Shown in pieces: positions 1 through 5,781 of a stretch of 12,285 nt of DNA. The position numbers and the translations under genes are program-made. How positions within the stretch are numbered: position 1 is the stretch's first letter; every line of letters begins with the position of its first letter. The stretch comes from Campylobacterales bacterium. GTDB lineage: Bacteria > Campylobacterota > Campylobacteria > Campylobacterales > Sulfurimonadaceae. The DNA is taken from contig JAFGVR010000266.1 of the NCBI GenBank assembly GCA_016937915.1, positions 1 through 12,285 of the forward strand. Direction: 5' to 3'. The notes under the pieces are model-generated. The model did no database searches. It was not told where the DNA came from and saw only the letters and a list, made by a program, of their open reading frames with translations.

Positions 1-351
1 AAAAAACTTACCGCTTTTTTGGCATCTATCTTTTAAAAACTCTAATCTGTAGTAGTTCATAGATAAGAAATAACCCACTAAAACAACTACAAAAAATATT
101 TTAGCGTGAAGCCAACCATTACCAGCAAATCCAAGCTCAAAAGCCATATAAAGACCGCTGATAATAGTAGCATACATCGCAGGGACTCCGATATACTTAT
201 ATATCTTCATCTCCATAACCTTTACAACTTCTACAAAACCTTTGTTATCGATATTTTCTGCATGATAAACAAAGAGTCGCGGCATATAAAAAAGTACCGC
301 GAACCAAGATGTAAAGGATAGAATATGGAACCATAAAATCCAGCTATACAT
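1..351 (-). CDS. hemJ: HemJ-type protoporphyrinogen IX oxidase (partial, cut by left edge)
   Basis: Translating the minus strand from the ATG at 351-349 gives 117 codons open to the window edge. The protein is a hydrophobic multi-helix membrane protein starting MYSWILWFHILSF, then FYMPRLFVYHAEN (residues 21-33), VMEMKIYKYI (45-54) and GNGWLHAKIFFVVVLVGYF (78-96). This is the HemJ/UPF0093 signature, with histidines at 9, 30 and 82 and the LHAK motif. The family converts protoporphyrinogen IX to protoporphyrin IX in the inner membrane, the penultimate step of haem synthesis, in bacteria lacking HemG or HemY. Members are usually about 145-150 residues, so roughly 30 C-terminal residues lie outside the window. 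The start follows the hpf stop by 7 nt, so the two are probably co-transcribed. The ribosome binding site is weak (AGAAG directly before ATG). Family assignment is confident; the enzymatic role rests on family knowledge. Confidence 0.9.
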   Translation of the reverse strand, partial: MYSWILWFHILSFTSWFAVLFYMPRLFVYHAENIDNKGFVEVVKVMEMKIYKYIGVPAMYATIISGLYMAFELGFAGNGWLHAKIFFVVVLVGYFLSMNYYRLEFLKDRCQKSGKFF

Positions 352-358
352 CTTCTAA

Positions 359-685
359 TTAGTCGATTATCTCTAAATCTCTGATAGAGTCAGTTCCATG
401 TGCTACAACTTTATCGTGTAAACGACGAAGTGATTTTGTAGCTCTCTCGATAGCTAAATCGATAGCAGTATCAAGATCCTCATCTGATTGGTTGATAACA
501 ACTGGAGTAGCGTGTGCTATACGGATATCAAACTCCACTGCTACACCTTTTTTTTCAGTTTTAGCCACAACATTTACAGTTGTAATATCTAAATTGTATT
601 TAGAAAAACTCTCAACAGCACTCTCGATATGTGCTCTTATACCATCATTTAAAGTCAAATCTTTTGCTCTGATTTGTACATTCAT
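359..685 (-). CDS. hpf: Short ribosome hibernation factor, HPF/RaiA (S30AE) family
   Basis: The product is a 108-residue protein starting MNVQIRAKDLTLNDGIRAHI, with the mixed alpha/beta pattern of the S30AE fold. It has the family's FDIRIAHATPVVINQSDEDLDTAID-type middle region and a basic helix (AIERATKSLRRLHDKV) that in the family contacts 16S rRNA. Such proteins bind the decoding centre of idle 30S subunits and store or silence ribosomes in stationary phase. An ATG at 706 is in frame, but AAGGA lies 6 nt before the ATG at 685 and inside the longer form, so I chose 685. The length matches the short HPF/YfiA class; the C-terminal dimerisation domain of long HPF is absent. The downstream frame is hemJ, so this is not an obvious frameshift. 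HPF and RaiA cannot be told apart by eye. Confidence 0.88.
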   Translation of the reverse strand: MNVQIRAKDLTLNDGIRAHIESAVESFSKYNLDITTVNVVAKTEKKGVAVEFDIRIAHATPVVINQSDEDLDTAIDLAIERATKSLRRLHDKVVAHGTDSIRDLEIID

Positions 686-726
686 CATATATCCTTTTTT
701 TTTCATAAACTTGAAAGAATCTGCGA

Positions 727-732
727 ATTCTA
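727..732 (-). promoter_or_regulatory. Extended -10 promoter of hpf-hemJ
   Basis: On the minus strand TGCTAGAAT gives an extended -10 (TGnTAGAAT), placing transcription start near 720 and leaving a leader of about 35 nt that carries the AAGGA ribosome binding site. There is no good -35; the position where one would sit (about 750-755) lies in the terminator hairpin of the upstream operon. Weak -35 elements are usual for sigma-70 promoters in Campylobacterota. Confidence 0.6.
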
Positions 733-736
733 GCAG

Positions 737-765
737 AAAAAAACTTTGAAAATACTATTTTAAAG
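737..765 (-). terminator. AT-rich intrinsic terminator after the pilT-type gene
   Basis: On the minus strand, directly after the ATPase stop codon at 768, CTTT-AAAAT, a 3-nt loop (AGT), ATTTT, a bulged C and AAAG form a 9-bp stem with one bulge. Seven T residues follow (737-743). The stem is almost all A/T and so weak by itself, but the geometry and T tract fit rho-independent termination for the seven-gene unit starting at ffh. Confidence 0.6.
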
Positions 766-767
766 CT

Positions 768-1922
768 TTATTTTAAGTCGAAAATGTCATCATCTTTTTT
801 TTGTTCATCAGTTTTTTCATTTGAGCCACTGTGTCCACCTTGAGAAAAACCTGCCATTTTAAGTTTTAAATCAGATGGGCTTGTAGCATTTTCAAGTGCG
901 ACCTCTTCAGTTATAACTTTTTCATTATATAGATCAAATAATGATTGGTCAAAACTTTGAGATTTGTAATGACTTTTACCTTTTTCTATAGCATCTTTTA
1001 TCTCATAATCTCTATTTTCCATGATAAGTCTCTCTATAGTAGGTGTACGAACAAGTATCTCCATAGCAGCACGTCTTTTCCCATCTACTGTTTTTACAAG
1101 TCTTTGGGAGATTACCCCTTGGATAGAACTAGCCAAAGAGAGTCTTATCCTATTTTGTTCAGCTGTTGGAAATGTAGAGATGATACGATTTATGGTCTCT
1201 TTTGCATCTGTTGTGTGAAGTGTTGAGAACACCAAATGTCCAGTATCTGCAGCGTGAAGTGCAAGGTTTATCGTCTCGATGTCACGCATCTCACCAACAA
1301 GTATGATGTCTGGGTCTTCACGAAGTGCCGATTTTAAAGCGTTTGCAAACGATAAAGTATCTTGCCCAACTGAGCGTTGATTTACGATGCAGTTATTATC
1401 TTTGTGAACAAACTCGATAGGGTCCTCTATGGTGATGATATGTTTTTGTTTCGTTTGGTTTATCCTATTTATCATAGCAGCTAGTGTTGTTGATTTACCA
1501 CTACCTGTTACACCTGTAACTAAAACAATGCCCCTTTCTTTTTGAACAAAATCCTCTATAACTTCTGGAAGTTTTAAAACACTTATATCTGGTATCTCTA
1601 GCGGGATAACACGAAAAACAGCGGAGATGCCATTCATCTGATAAAAGATATTTACACGAAAACGAACCTTATCATCAAAAGGGTAAACAAGGTCCATATC
1701 TTTTTTCTCGACAAACTCCCCATATCTATCACCCAAAAGCTCTTTTGCAAAAGATTCTGCTTGTTCCTCTGTAAAAATATCTTTACCAAGTTTTTGGATG
1801 CTCCCTTGGATCCTTGCTCGAAAGACAGAACCCGCTTTTATATGCAAGTCACTTCCGTTATGTTTTACCATGTGAGCAAGGTAAGCCCTTACCTTTTTTA
1901 GCTCATCAGCTGGACTTATCAT
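768..1922 (-). CDS. Type IV pilus retraction ATPase, PilT/PilU family
   Basis: A 384-residue secretion-type ATPase. An N-terminal PAS-like domain (about 1-110, with the GSDLHIKAG motif at 23-31) precedes the RecA-like ATPase domain. Walker A is GVTGSGKST (137-145), the Asp box IITIEDPIEF (162-171), Walker B PDIILVGEMRD (204-214) and the His box GHLVFSTLHTTDA (228-240). The family forms cytoplasmic hexamers that hydrolyse ATP to pull pilin subunits back into the membrane. The C-terminal SFDQSLFDLYNEKVITEEVAL region (323 onward) reminds me more of PilU than of PilT, so I leave the symbol blank. After about residue 357 there is a low-complexity hydrophilic tail ending in an acidic DDDIFDLK. The ATG overlaps the transaldolase stop in ATGA, with GGAA 5 nt upstream, so the genes are translationally linked. 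No other pilus gene lies in the window. Confidence 0.9.
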   Translation of the reverse strand: MISPADELKKVRAYLAHMVKHNGSDLHIKAGSVFRARIQGSIQKLGKDIFTEEQAESFAKELLGDRYGEFVEKKDMDLVYPFDDKVRFRVNIFYQMNGISAVFRVIPLEIPDISVLKLPEVIEDFVQKERGIVLVTGVTGSGKSTTLAAMINRINQTKQKHIITIEDPIEFVHKDNNCIVNQRSVGQDTLSFANALKSALREDPDIILVGEMRDIETINLALHAADTGHLVFSTLHTTDAKETINRIISTFPTAEQNRIRLSLASSIQGVISQRLVKTVDGKRRAAMEILVRTPTIERLIMENRDYEIKDAIEKGKSHYKSQSFDQSLFDLYNEKVITEEVALENATSPSDLKLKMAGFSQGGHSGSNEKTDEQKKDDDIFDLK

Positions 1923-2899
1923 AGCGTTTCCAATATCTCTTTAAAAGCATCTTTAAAAGCATCTAAACCATCAGCTATCTGCTTATCTAAAACAGCTTCA
2001 AAATCTATACCGCATCCGCCAACTTTCTCAATGTGAGCTTTTATAATCTCATCTGAGATTGGGAGTGCTTTTTGTTTTTTTGTATTTGCATCAAACGCTT
2101 TTATAGTATCGATTGGTGCAGTGTTTACACTGTTATAAGCTAGTAAACTCTCAACATAATAGTGAGCTGGAAGTGAATCATCTTTTACACCAGTACTTGC
2201 AAACAATGCTCTACAACCTAAAACTTTCATCTCCTCTATAGCATTATAGATATCTGCAGTATTGTAGATACCAGTTAGTGCAACAGGAGTTTCACACTCT
2301 TTTAGTTTAGCATCCAAAGCACGATCAACGCGGCTTACAAAGATGCTTATAACTGTATCAACTTTTTTCCCATATCTCTTAACTCCAGTTTCAAACGCTT
2401 TTGCACAAGAGATGGCTTGTGATTTTTTAAAGATAAGAGTAGCGTTTACTGGGATGCCACATCCACTAAGCTCCTCCATCGCCTTATATCCAGCATCAGT
2501 TGCAGGAACTTTTATCATCACATTTTCTCTAGCAATCGTTTCAAAAAGTCTTTTCCCCTCAGCTATGGTAGCTTCTGCATCATCACAAAGATACGGATCA
2601 ACCTCGATGCTCACATACCCATCATCACCTCTATCATAAAGCGGTTTTAAAACATCTGCTGCTTTTTGGATGTCATAGATAGCTACGACCTCATACTTCT
2701 CTTTTGCACTCAAATCACCAAGAGATGCAAGTTGCTCTTTATACGCTGGTGAAGTTAAGATAGCACTTTTAAAGATAGCTGGATTTGAAGTAGCTCCATT
2801 TATCACACCTTTTTCTATCAGTTCCCTAAACTCATTGTCCAAATAATCTCTCTCTATAAAATCAGCCCACAAAGAGAATTTTAAATCATCTATATACAT
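1919..2899 (-). CDS. tal: Transaldolase
   Basis: A 326-residue TIM-barrel aldolase. The strand-1 and substrate-binding signature GATSNPAIF lies at 35-43, and the Schiff-base lysine is K130 in ENVMIKVPAT. NATLIF (152-157), SIFVSRVDRALD and ALFASTGVKD follow in family order. It transfers a dihydroxyacetone unit between sedoheptulose-7-phosphate and glyceraldehyde-3-phosphate, giving erythrose-4-phosphate and fructose-6-phosphate in the non-oxidative pentose phosphate pathway in the cytoplasm. Erythrose-4-phosphate feeds the shikimate pathway, which aroK in this window serves. The length suits the longer two-signature transaldolases rather than the about 215-residue TalC/FSA type. AAGG lies 8 nt before the ATG at 2899, within the end of the upstream membrane-protein gene. 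The C terminus contains a duplicated DAFK. The last codons overlap the start of the ATPase gene by 4 nt. Confidence 0.93.
   Translation of the reverse strand: MYIDDLKFSLWADFIERDYLDNEFRELIEKGVINGATSNPAIFKSAILTSPAYKEQLASLGDLSAKEKYEVVAIYDIQKAADVLKPLYDRGDDGYVSIEVDPYLCDDAEATIAEGKRLFETIARENVMIKVPATDAGYKAMEELSGCGIPVNATLIFKKSQAISCAKAFETGVKRYGKKVDTVISIFVSRVDRALDAKLKECETPVALTGIYNTADIYNAIEEMKVLGCRALFASTGVKDDSLPAHYYVESLLAYNSVNTAPIDTIKAFDANTKKQKALPISDEIIKAHIEKVGGCGIDFEAVLDKQIADGLDAFKDAFKEILETL
1940..1963. repeat. 12-bp perfect tandem duplication inside tal
   Basis: TTTAAAAGCATC occurs twice in perfect tandem (1940-1951 and 1952-1963). On the coding strand this makes the peptide DAFKDAFK near the C terminus of transaldolase. 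The repeat unit is a multiple of three, so frame is kept, and it lies in a helical tail where length change is tolerable. It fits replication slippage. Confidence 0.85.
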
Positions 2900-2902
2900 A
2901 CA

Positions 2903-3292
2903 CTACACCTTAAAAAAATTATCTCTCATTGTATCAAATCTTTCCAAAAGGGTTAGTATCAACATGTGTAAAAAACTTAGAACATACACTATATCCATAT
3001 CAGCATATACTGCTTTTTCAAAATCATCAATAAACAAGTGGTATTCAAATATGATATCGTTATAAAAGGTTGTTTGTACAAAGATAAGTGATATTAATGT
3101 GAAACTAAAAAAGATTTTTTTTGAAAAACAGTAAATGTAAAGATTTAAAATATATGTAGATATAAAAAGGGTCACAAAATAAAAAAAGTACATATTTGAG
3201 CTAAAAAGCTTAACTAACAGAAGATGTAATAAAGTCGCACATAAAAGATATAAAATCTTTTTATGGAAGATAAACTTTGTCTTGCATCTCAT
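2903..3292 (-). CDS. Small four-helix membrane protein of unknown function
   Basis: I do not recognise this family. From the ATG at 3292 it encodes 129 residues starting MRCKTKFIFHKK. A short basic N terminus is followed by four hydrophobic stretches (approximately ILYLLCATLLHLLLVKLF, MYFFYFVTLFISTYILNLY, IFFSFTLISLIFV and VYVLSFLHMLILTLL). A polar, acidic loop (EYHLFIDDFEKAVYADMD) lies between helices 3 and 4. It overlaps the 3' end of pabB by 32 nt in another frame, and its stop is 3 nt before tal. Longer in-frame starts (GTG at 3331, ATG at 3310) run deeper into pabB, and none has a clear ribosome binding site, so the start is uncertain. The 390-nt open frame in the pabB-tal space and the well-organised hydrophobic pattern argue that it is real. 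Poor initiation signals suggest translational coupling to pabB. Confidence 0.62.
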   Translation of the reverse strand: MRCKTKFIFHKKILYLLCATLLHLLLVKLFSSNMYFFYFVTLFISTYILNLYIYCFSKKIFFSFTLISLIFVQTTFYNDIIFEYHLFIDDFEKAVYADMDIVYVLSFLHMLILTLLERFDTMRDNFFKV

Positions 3293-4199
3293 TATATTCA
3301 CTTTTTGCATCGCTATCGCAAGTGATTCCACCTCCGCTTTTATAGATGTAACCGTTTTTTGTTTTTTCGATGAAGCGAATCATCACCCCACTATCTAAAC
3401 TCTCACCATCAAAAACACCAAACACACCTGTAAAATAGCCTCTATCATACCCCTCACTCTGTTCTATTATCTCAACTGTACTTTTTTTTGGAGTACCGCT
3501 GATACTTCCAGCAGGTAAGAGTGATTTTAAAATGTCTCCTATTTTATTTTGCCAATCATCATCCAACTCTCCGCTTATGTGTGAGCTTACTTGCAAAAGC
3601 TCTTTCTCTCCTGCAAAGATCTTTTGAACATACCTAAACTGATCAACTCTAACTTTTTTTGAAACAATGCTTAGATCATTTCTAAGCAGATCCACAACCA
3701 TTACATGCTCCGCCATCTCTTTTGCATCGCTTAGTATCTTCTCTTTTGCATCTTCTATACTTGCATCAATTGTCCCTTTCATAGGGTAAGTGTGGATTTT
3801 ATTATCTTTTATCTTGATAAACGATTCAGGGGAGAAGCATACAAACTTATCTTTATATCTGAGTTTATAGTGTGCATTTGCAACATCATATATCTCTTTT
3901 AAAGTCAGGTTTGTATCTATCTTGGTTGGCTGAGTTAGGTTTAAAAGGTATGTATCACCAGCTTTTATATGCTCTTGGATGGAGTCAAATTTTTGTTTAT
4001 ACTCTTTAAATGTTACTGATGATTTTTCTAAAAAATTGTTATGTTGTTTATAAGTATGGTTTGCATCTATGCAAAACTCTATATTGTTTCTCTCAAGCTC
4101 ATCAAGTAAAAAAACTTCCACTTTCAAAGCTTTAAAATCGGTAATGAAAAGAAAAGCTCTTTTCTCTTTACCTAATTCATTTAAAAGTTCAAAACTCAT
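3261..4199 (-). CDS. pabB: Aminodeoxychorismate synthase component I (compact form)
   Basis: A 312-residue chorismate-binding enzyme. Motifs in order are GDTYLLNLTQPT (81-92), FSPESFIKI (122-130), YPMKGTI (138-144), HVMVVDLLRNDL (165-176), LPAGSISGTPK (228-238), RGYFTGVFG (253-261) and SGGGIT (288-293). The enzyme aminates chorismate to 4-amino-4-deoxychorismate for folate synthesis. The lysine at 141 (PMKGT) is the residue that in PabB replaces the alanine of TrpE (PIAGT) and forms the covalent intermediate, which favours PabB over anthranilate synthase. It is much shorter than E. coli PabB (about 450 residues) and lacks most of the N-terminal subdomain that carries the tryptophan pocket. 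The start abuts the pyrB stop (TAAATG) with no clear ribosome binding site. No pabA amidotransferase or pabC lyase lies next to it. Confidence 0.88.
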   Translation of the reverse strand: MSFELLNELGKEKRAFLFITDFKALKVEVFLLDELERNNIEFCIDANHTYKQHNNFLEKSSVTFKEYKQKFDSIQEHIKAGDTYLLNLTQPTKIDTNLTLKEIYDVANAHYKLRYKDKFVCFSPESFIKIKDNKIHTYPMKGTIDASIEDAKEKILSDAKEMAEHVMVVDLLRNDLSIVSKKVRVDQFRYVQKIFAGEKELLQVSSHISGELDDDWQNKIGDILKSLLPAGSISGTPKKSTVEIIEQSEGYDRGYFTGVFGVFDGESLDSGVMIRFIEKTKNGYIYKSGGGITCDSDAKSEYNEMQDKVYLP

Positions 4200-4209
4200 T
4201 TATGAGTTT
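4192..4209. repeat. 18-nt palindrome centred on the pyrB stop/pabB start
   Basis: AAACTCAT-TT-ATGAGTTT is a perfect 8+8 inverted repeat with a 2-nt centre. On the minus strand the pyrB stop TAA and the pabB ATG sit in the middle. A 2-nt loop is too tight, so an RNA hairpin would have only 6-7 AT-rich pairs. It might affect pabB start access; it may also simply reflect the codons used for Asn-Ser-stop and Met-Ser-Phe. Confidence 0.7.
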
Positions 4210-5075
4210 AGTATCAACTTTTTAAGTACGGCCATTCTAACAGATACACCGTTTGATACTTGTTGAAGCACTTTGCATCTCTTATCTGCTAAAAGTGCAT
4301 CTGATATATCTATGTTTCTGTGAACTGGTCCTGGGTGAAGAAGGATTATGTCACGATCACCAACAAGCTCCTCAGTTATACAAAAATCACTAGCATAGTC
4401 TTTTAAAGATGCATAATTTTGAGATGAGTGTCTCTCTGTTTGAGTTCTTAAACTCATGATAGCATCCACCTCATCTATTATCTCTTTTAAATGATGTGTA
4501 GTTCTAAGAGTTGTTTTTGGCAAGAAGTGTGGTGGTGCTACAAGAATAACCTCAACACCAAAACGGGTTAAAAGCTCTATGTTTGAGTTTGCTACACGGG
4601 AGTTTTTTATATCCCCAACAATAGCTATCTTTTTCCCCTCAACATTTCCAAAATGTTGCTTTAGAGTAAAAAGGTCTAAAAGTGCCTGAGTAGGATGAGC
4701 GTGAGCACCATCACCAGCATTTATGATAGATGCTTTTGTGTTTGTTGAGAGTATCTGCGGTACACCTGAATTTTGATGACGAACTATCATAGCATCTGGA
4801 CCCATAGAGTCTAAGTTCATAGCAGTATCAACAAGTGTCTCACCCTTAGCAGTTGAGCTTTTTGCAACATCAAGATGCACTATCTCAGCACCAAGCCTTT
4901 TTGCAGCTATCTCAAATGAGCTTTTAGTTCTTGTAGAGTTTTCAAAAAACAAAGTTATGATAATCTTATCTTGAAGGATTCTGTGAAATCCACCCTTGCT
5001 AAACTCCTCAGCATCTGCTAAAAGTTCCTCTATCTCTTCTTTTGTGAAATCATCTGTACGAATTAAGTGTTGCAT
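4200..5075 (-). CDS. pyrB: Aspartate carbamoyltransferase, catalytic chain
   Basis: A 291-residue enzyme with the carbamoyl-phosphate site [13 protein letters not shown] (43-55), the mobile-loop residues SSTAKGET (73-80), [11 protein letters not shown] (99-109) and HPTQALLDL (127-135). The aspartate-site region around MSLRTQTER (207-215) and LHPGPVHRN (246-254) follow. It condenses carbamoyl phosphate with aspartate to N-carbamoylaspartate, the committed step of pyrimidine synthesis, as a cytoplasmic trimer. Lysine replaces the last arginine of the common STRTR motif, a substitution found in the family. A TTG lies just before the ATG at 5075, but AAGAGG is 5 nt before the ATG and only 2 nt before the TTG, so the ATG is the start. 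No regulatory pyrI is adjacent. The gene lies 18 nt after bioD in the same transcription unit. Confidence 0.95.
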   Translation of the reverse strand: MQHLIRTDDFTKEEIEELLADAEEFSKGGFHRILQDKIIITLFFENSTRTKSSFEIAAKRLGAEIVHLDVAKSSTAKGETLVDTAMNLDSMGPDAMIVRHQNSGVPQILSTNTKASIINAGDGAHAHPTQALLDLFTLKQHFGNVEGKKIAIVGDIKNSRVANSNIELLTRFGVEVILVAPPHFLPKTTLRTTHHLKEIIDEVDAIMSLRTQTERHSSQNYASLKDYASDFCITEELVGDRDIILLHPGPVHRNIDISDALLADKRCKVLQQVSNGVSVRMAVLKKLILNS

Positions 5076-5093
5076 CAAAACCTCTTAAAAATT

Positions 5094-5741
5094 TTACAAA
5101 TTATACAACACATCGCAGATTTTGTCCATATCGCTACTAACTTTTAAAACCTCAAAACCAGTTTCTAAAAAATAAGGTTCACTCACTTTTGCAAAACTCT
5201 CATCGCCACTTTTACAGTTAAATACAACTAGATTTTTTATCCCTTTTGCATCTAAAGCGTTTTTACTAAGCAAAGTATCGTTTATGCATCCAAGTGAGCA
5301 GTGGGTAACTAAGAGTGCAGATGCCCTAAAATATTCTATCAAATCTATCATCATATACTCTTTATCAACAGGGACATAAAGCCCACCAGCCCCCTCTATC
5401 AAAAGGATCTCACAAAAAGATTCTAGTTTTGCTATAGCCATATCAACTTTTTTTATATCAAACTTTTCACATCCTGATGCCACAAACGGTGCAGCTGGAA
5501 GTTCATAGGAGATGGGAACTATCTCACTCACTTTTATATCTCTAAACTCACCGTTCAACCCTTGAACTGCCTCTAAAAGCTCACTTCCATCAAGATAAAC
5601 TCCACCCACTACACCTGTCTCGATAGGTTTGATAACACCAACTCTAAACCCTTTAGATGCAAACTCTTTTAAAAGAAGTTTTGTAGTATATGTCTTACCT
5701 ATATCGGTATTTGTTGCAGTTATAAAGATTCGTTTAACCAT
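5094..5741 (-). CDS. bioD: Dethiobiotin synthetase
   Basis: A 215-residue P-loop enzyme that starts MVKRIFITATNTDIGKTYTT. The phosphate loop TATNTDIGKT (8-17) is the ATP site. K38 in KPIETG (38-43) corresponds to the lysine that binds diaminopelargonate. EGAGGLYVP (116-124) is the family's second signature, and PAAPFVAS (82-89) fits the substrate loop. It closes the ureido ring of dethiobiotin from 7,8-diaminopelargonate, CO2 and ATP, the penultimate step of biotin synthesis. No other bio gene is in the window, so it is detached from a biotin cluster. It follows ffh by 40 nt and precedes pyrB by 18 nt. The upstream AGG is weak and about 10 nt from the ATG. A TATAAT in the ffh-bioD gap may add a local promoter. 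Confidence 0.93.
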   Translation of the reverse strand: MVKRIFITATNTDIGKTYTTKLLLKEFASKGFRVGVIKPIETGVVGGVYLDGSELLEAVQGLNGEFRDIKVSEIVPISYELPAAPFVASGCEKFDIKKVDMAIAKLESFCEILLIEGAGGLYVPVDKEYMMIDLIEYFRASALLVTHCSLGCINDTLLSKNALDAKGIKNLVVFNCKSGDESFAKVSEPYFLETGFEVLKVSSDMDKICDVLYNL

Positions 5742-5770
5742 TTAAAAATACCTATAATCTATAAAATAAT

Positions 5771-5776
5771 ATTATA
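5771..5776 (-). promoter_or_regulatory. Possible internal -10 box for bioD
   Basis: A perfect TATAAT on the minus strand lies just after the ffh stop, about 30 nt before the bioD ATG, in a 40-nt very AT-rich gap. There is no TG extension and no -35. The same gap contains CTATAA and TTATAG, which could form a 6-bp stem. Perfect -10 matches arise by chance in sequence this AT-rich. Confidence 0.3.
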
Positions 5777-5781
5777 GAGTT

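Noticed and set aside
106..321. Plus-strand open frame of 71 codons at the left end
   Set aside because: The minus strand here encodes HemJ with clear family motifs, so this is a shadow.
686..706. Upstream ATG giving a 115-residue HPF
   Set aside because: The extension (MKKKGYM) contains the AAGGA ribosome binding site of the later ATG and is not part of the S30AE fold.
5076..5078. TTG as the start of pyrB
   Set aside because: The ribosome binding site AAGAGG is 2 nt from the TTG but 5 nt from the next codon, an ATG, which is therefore the start.
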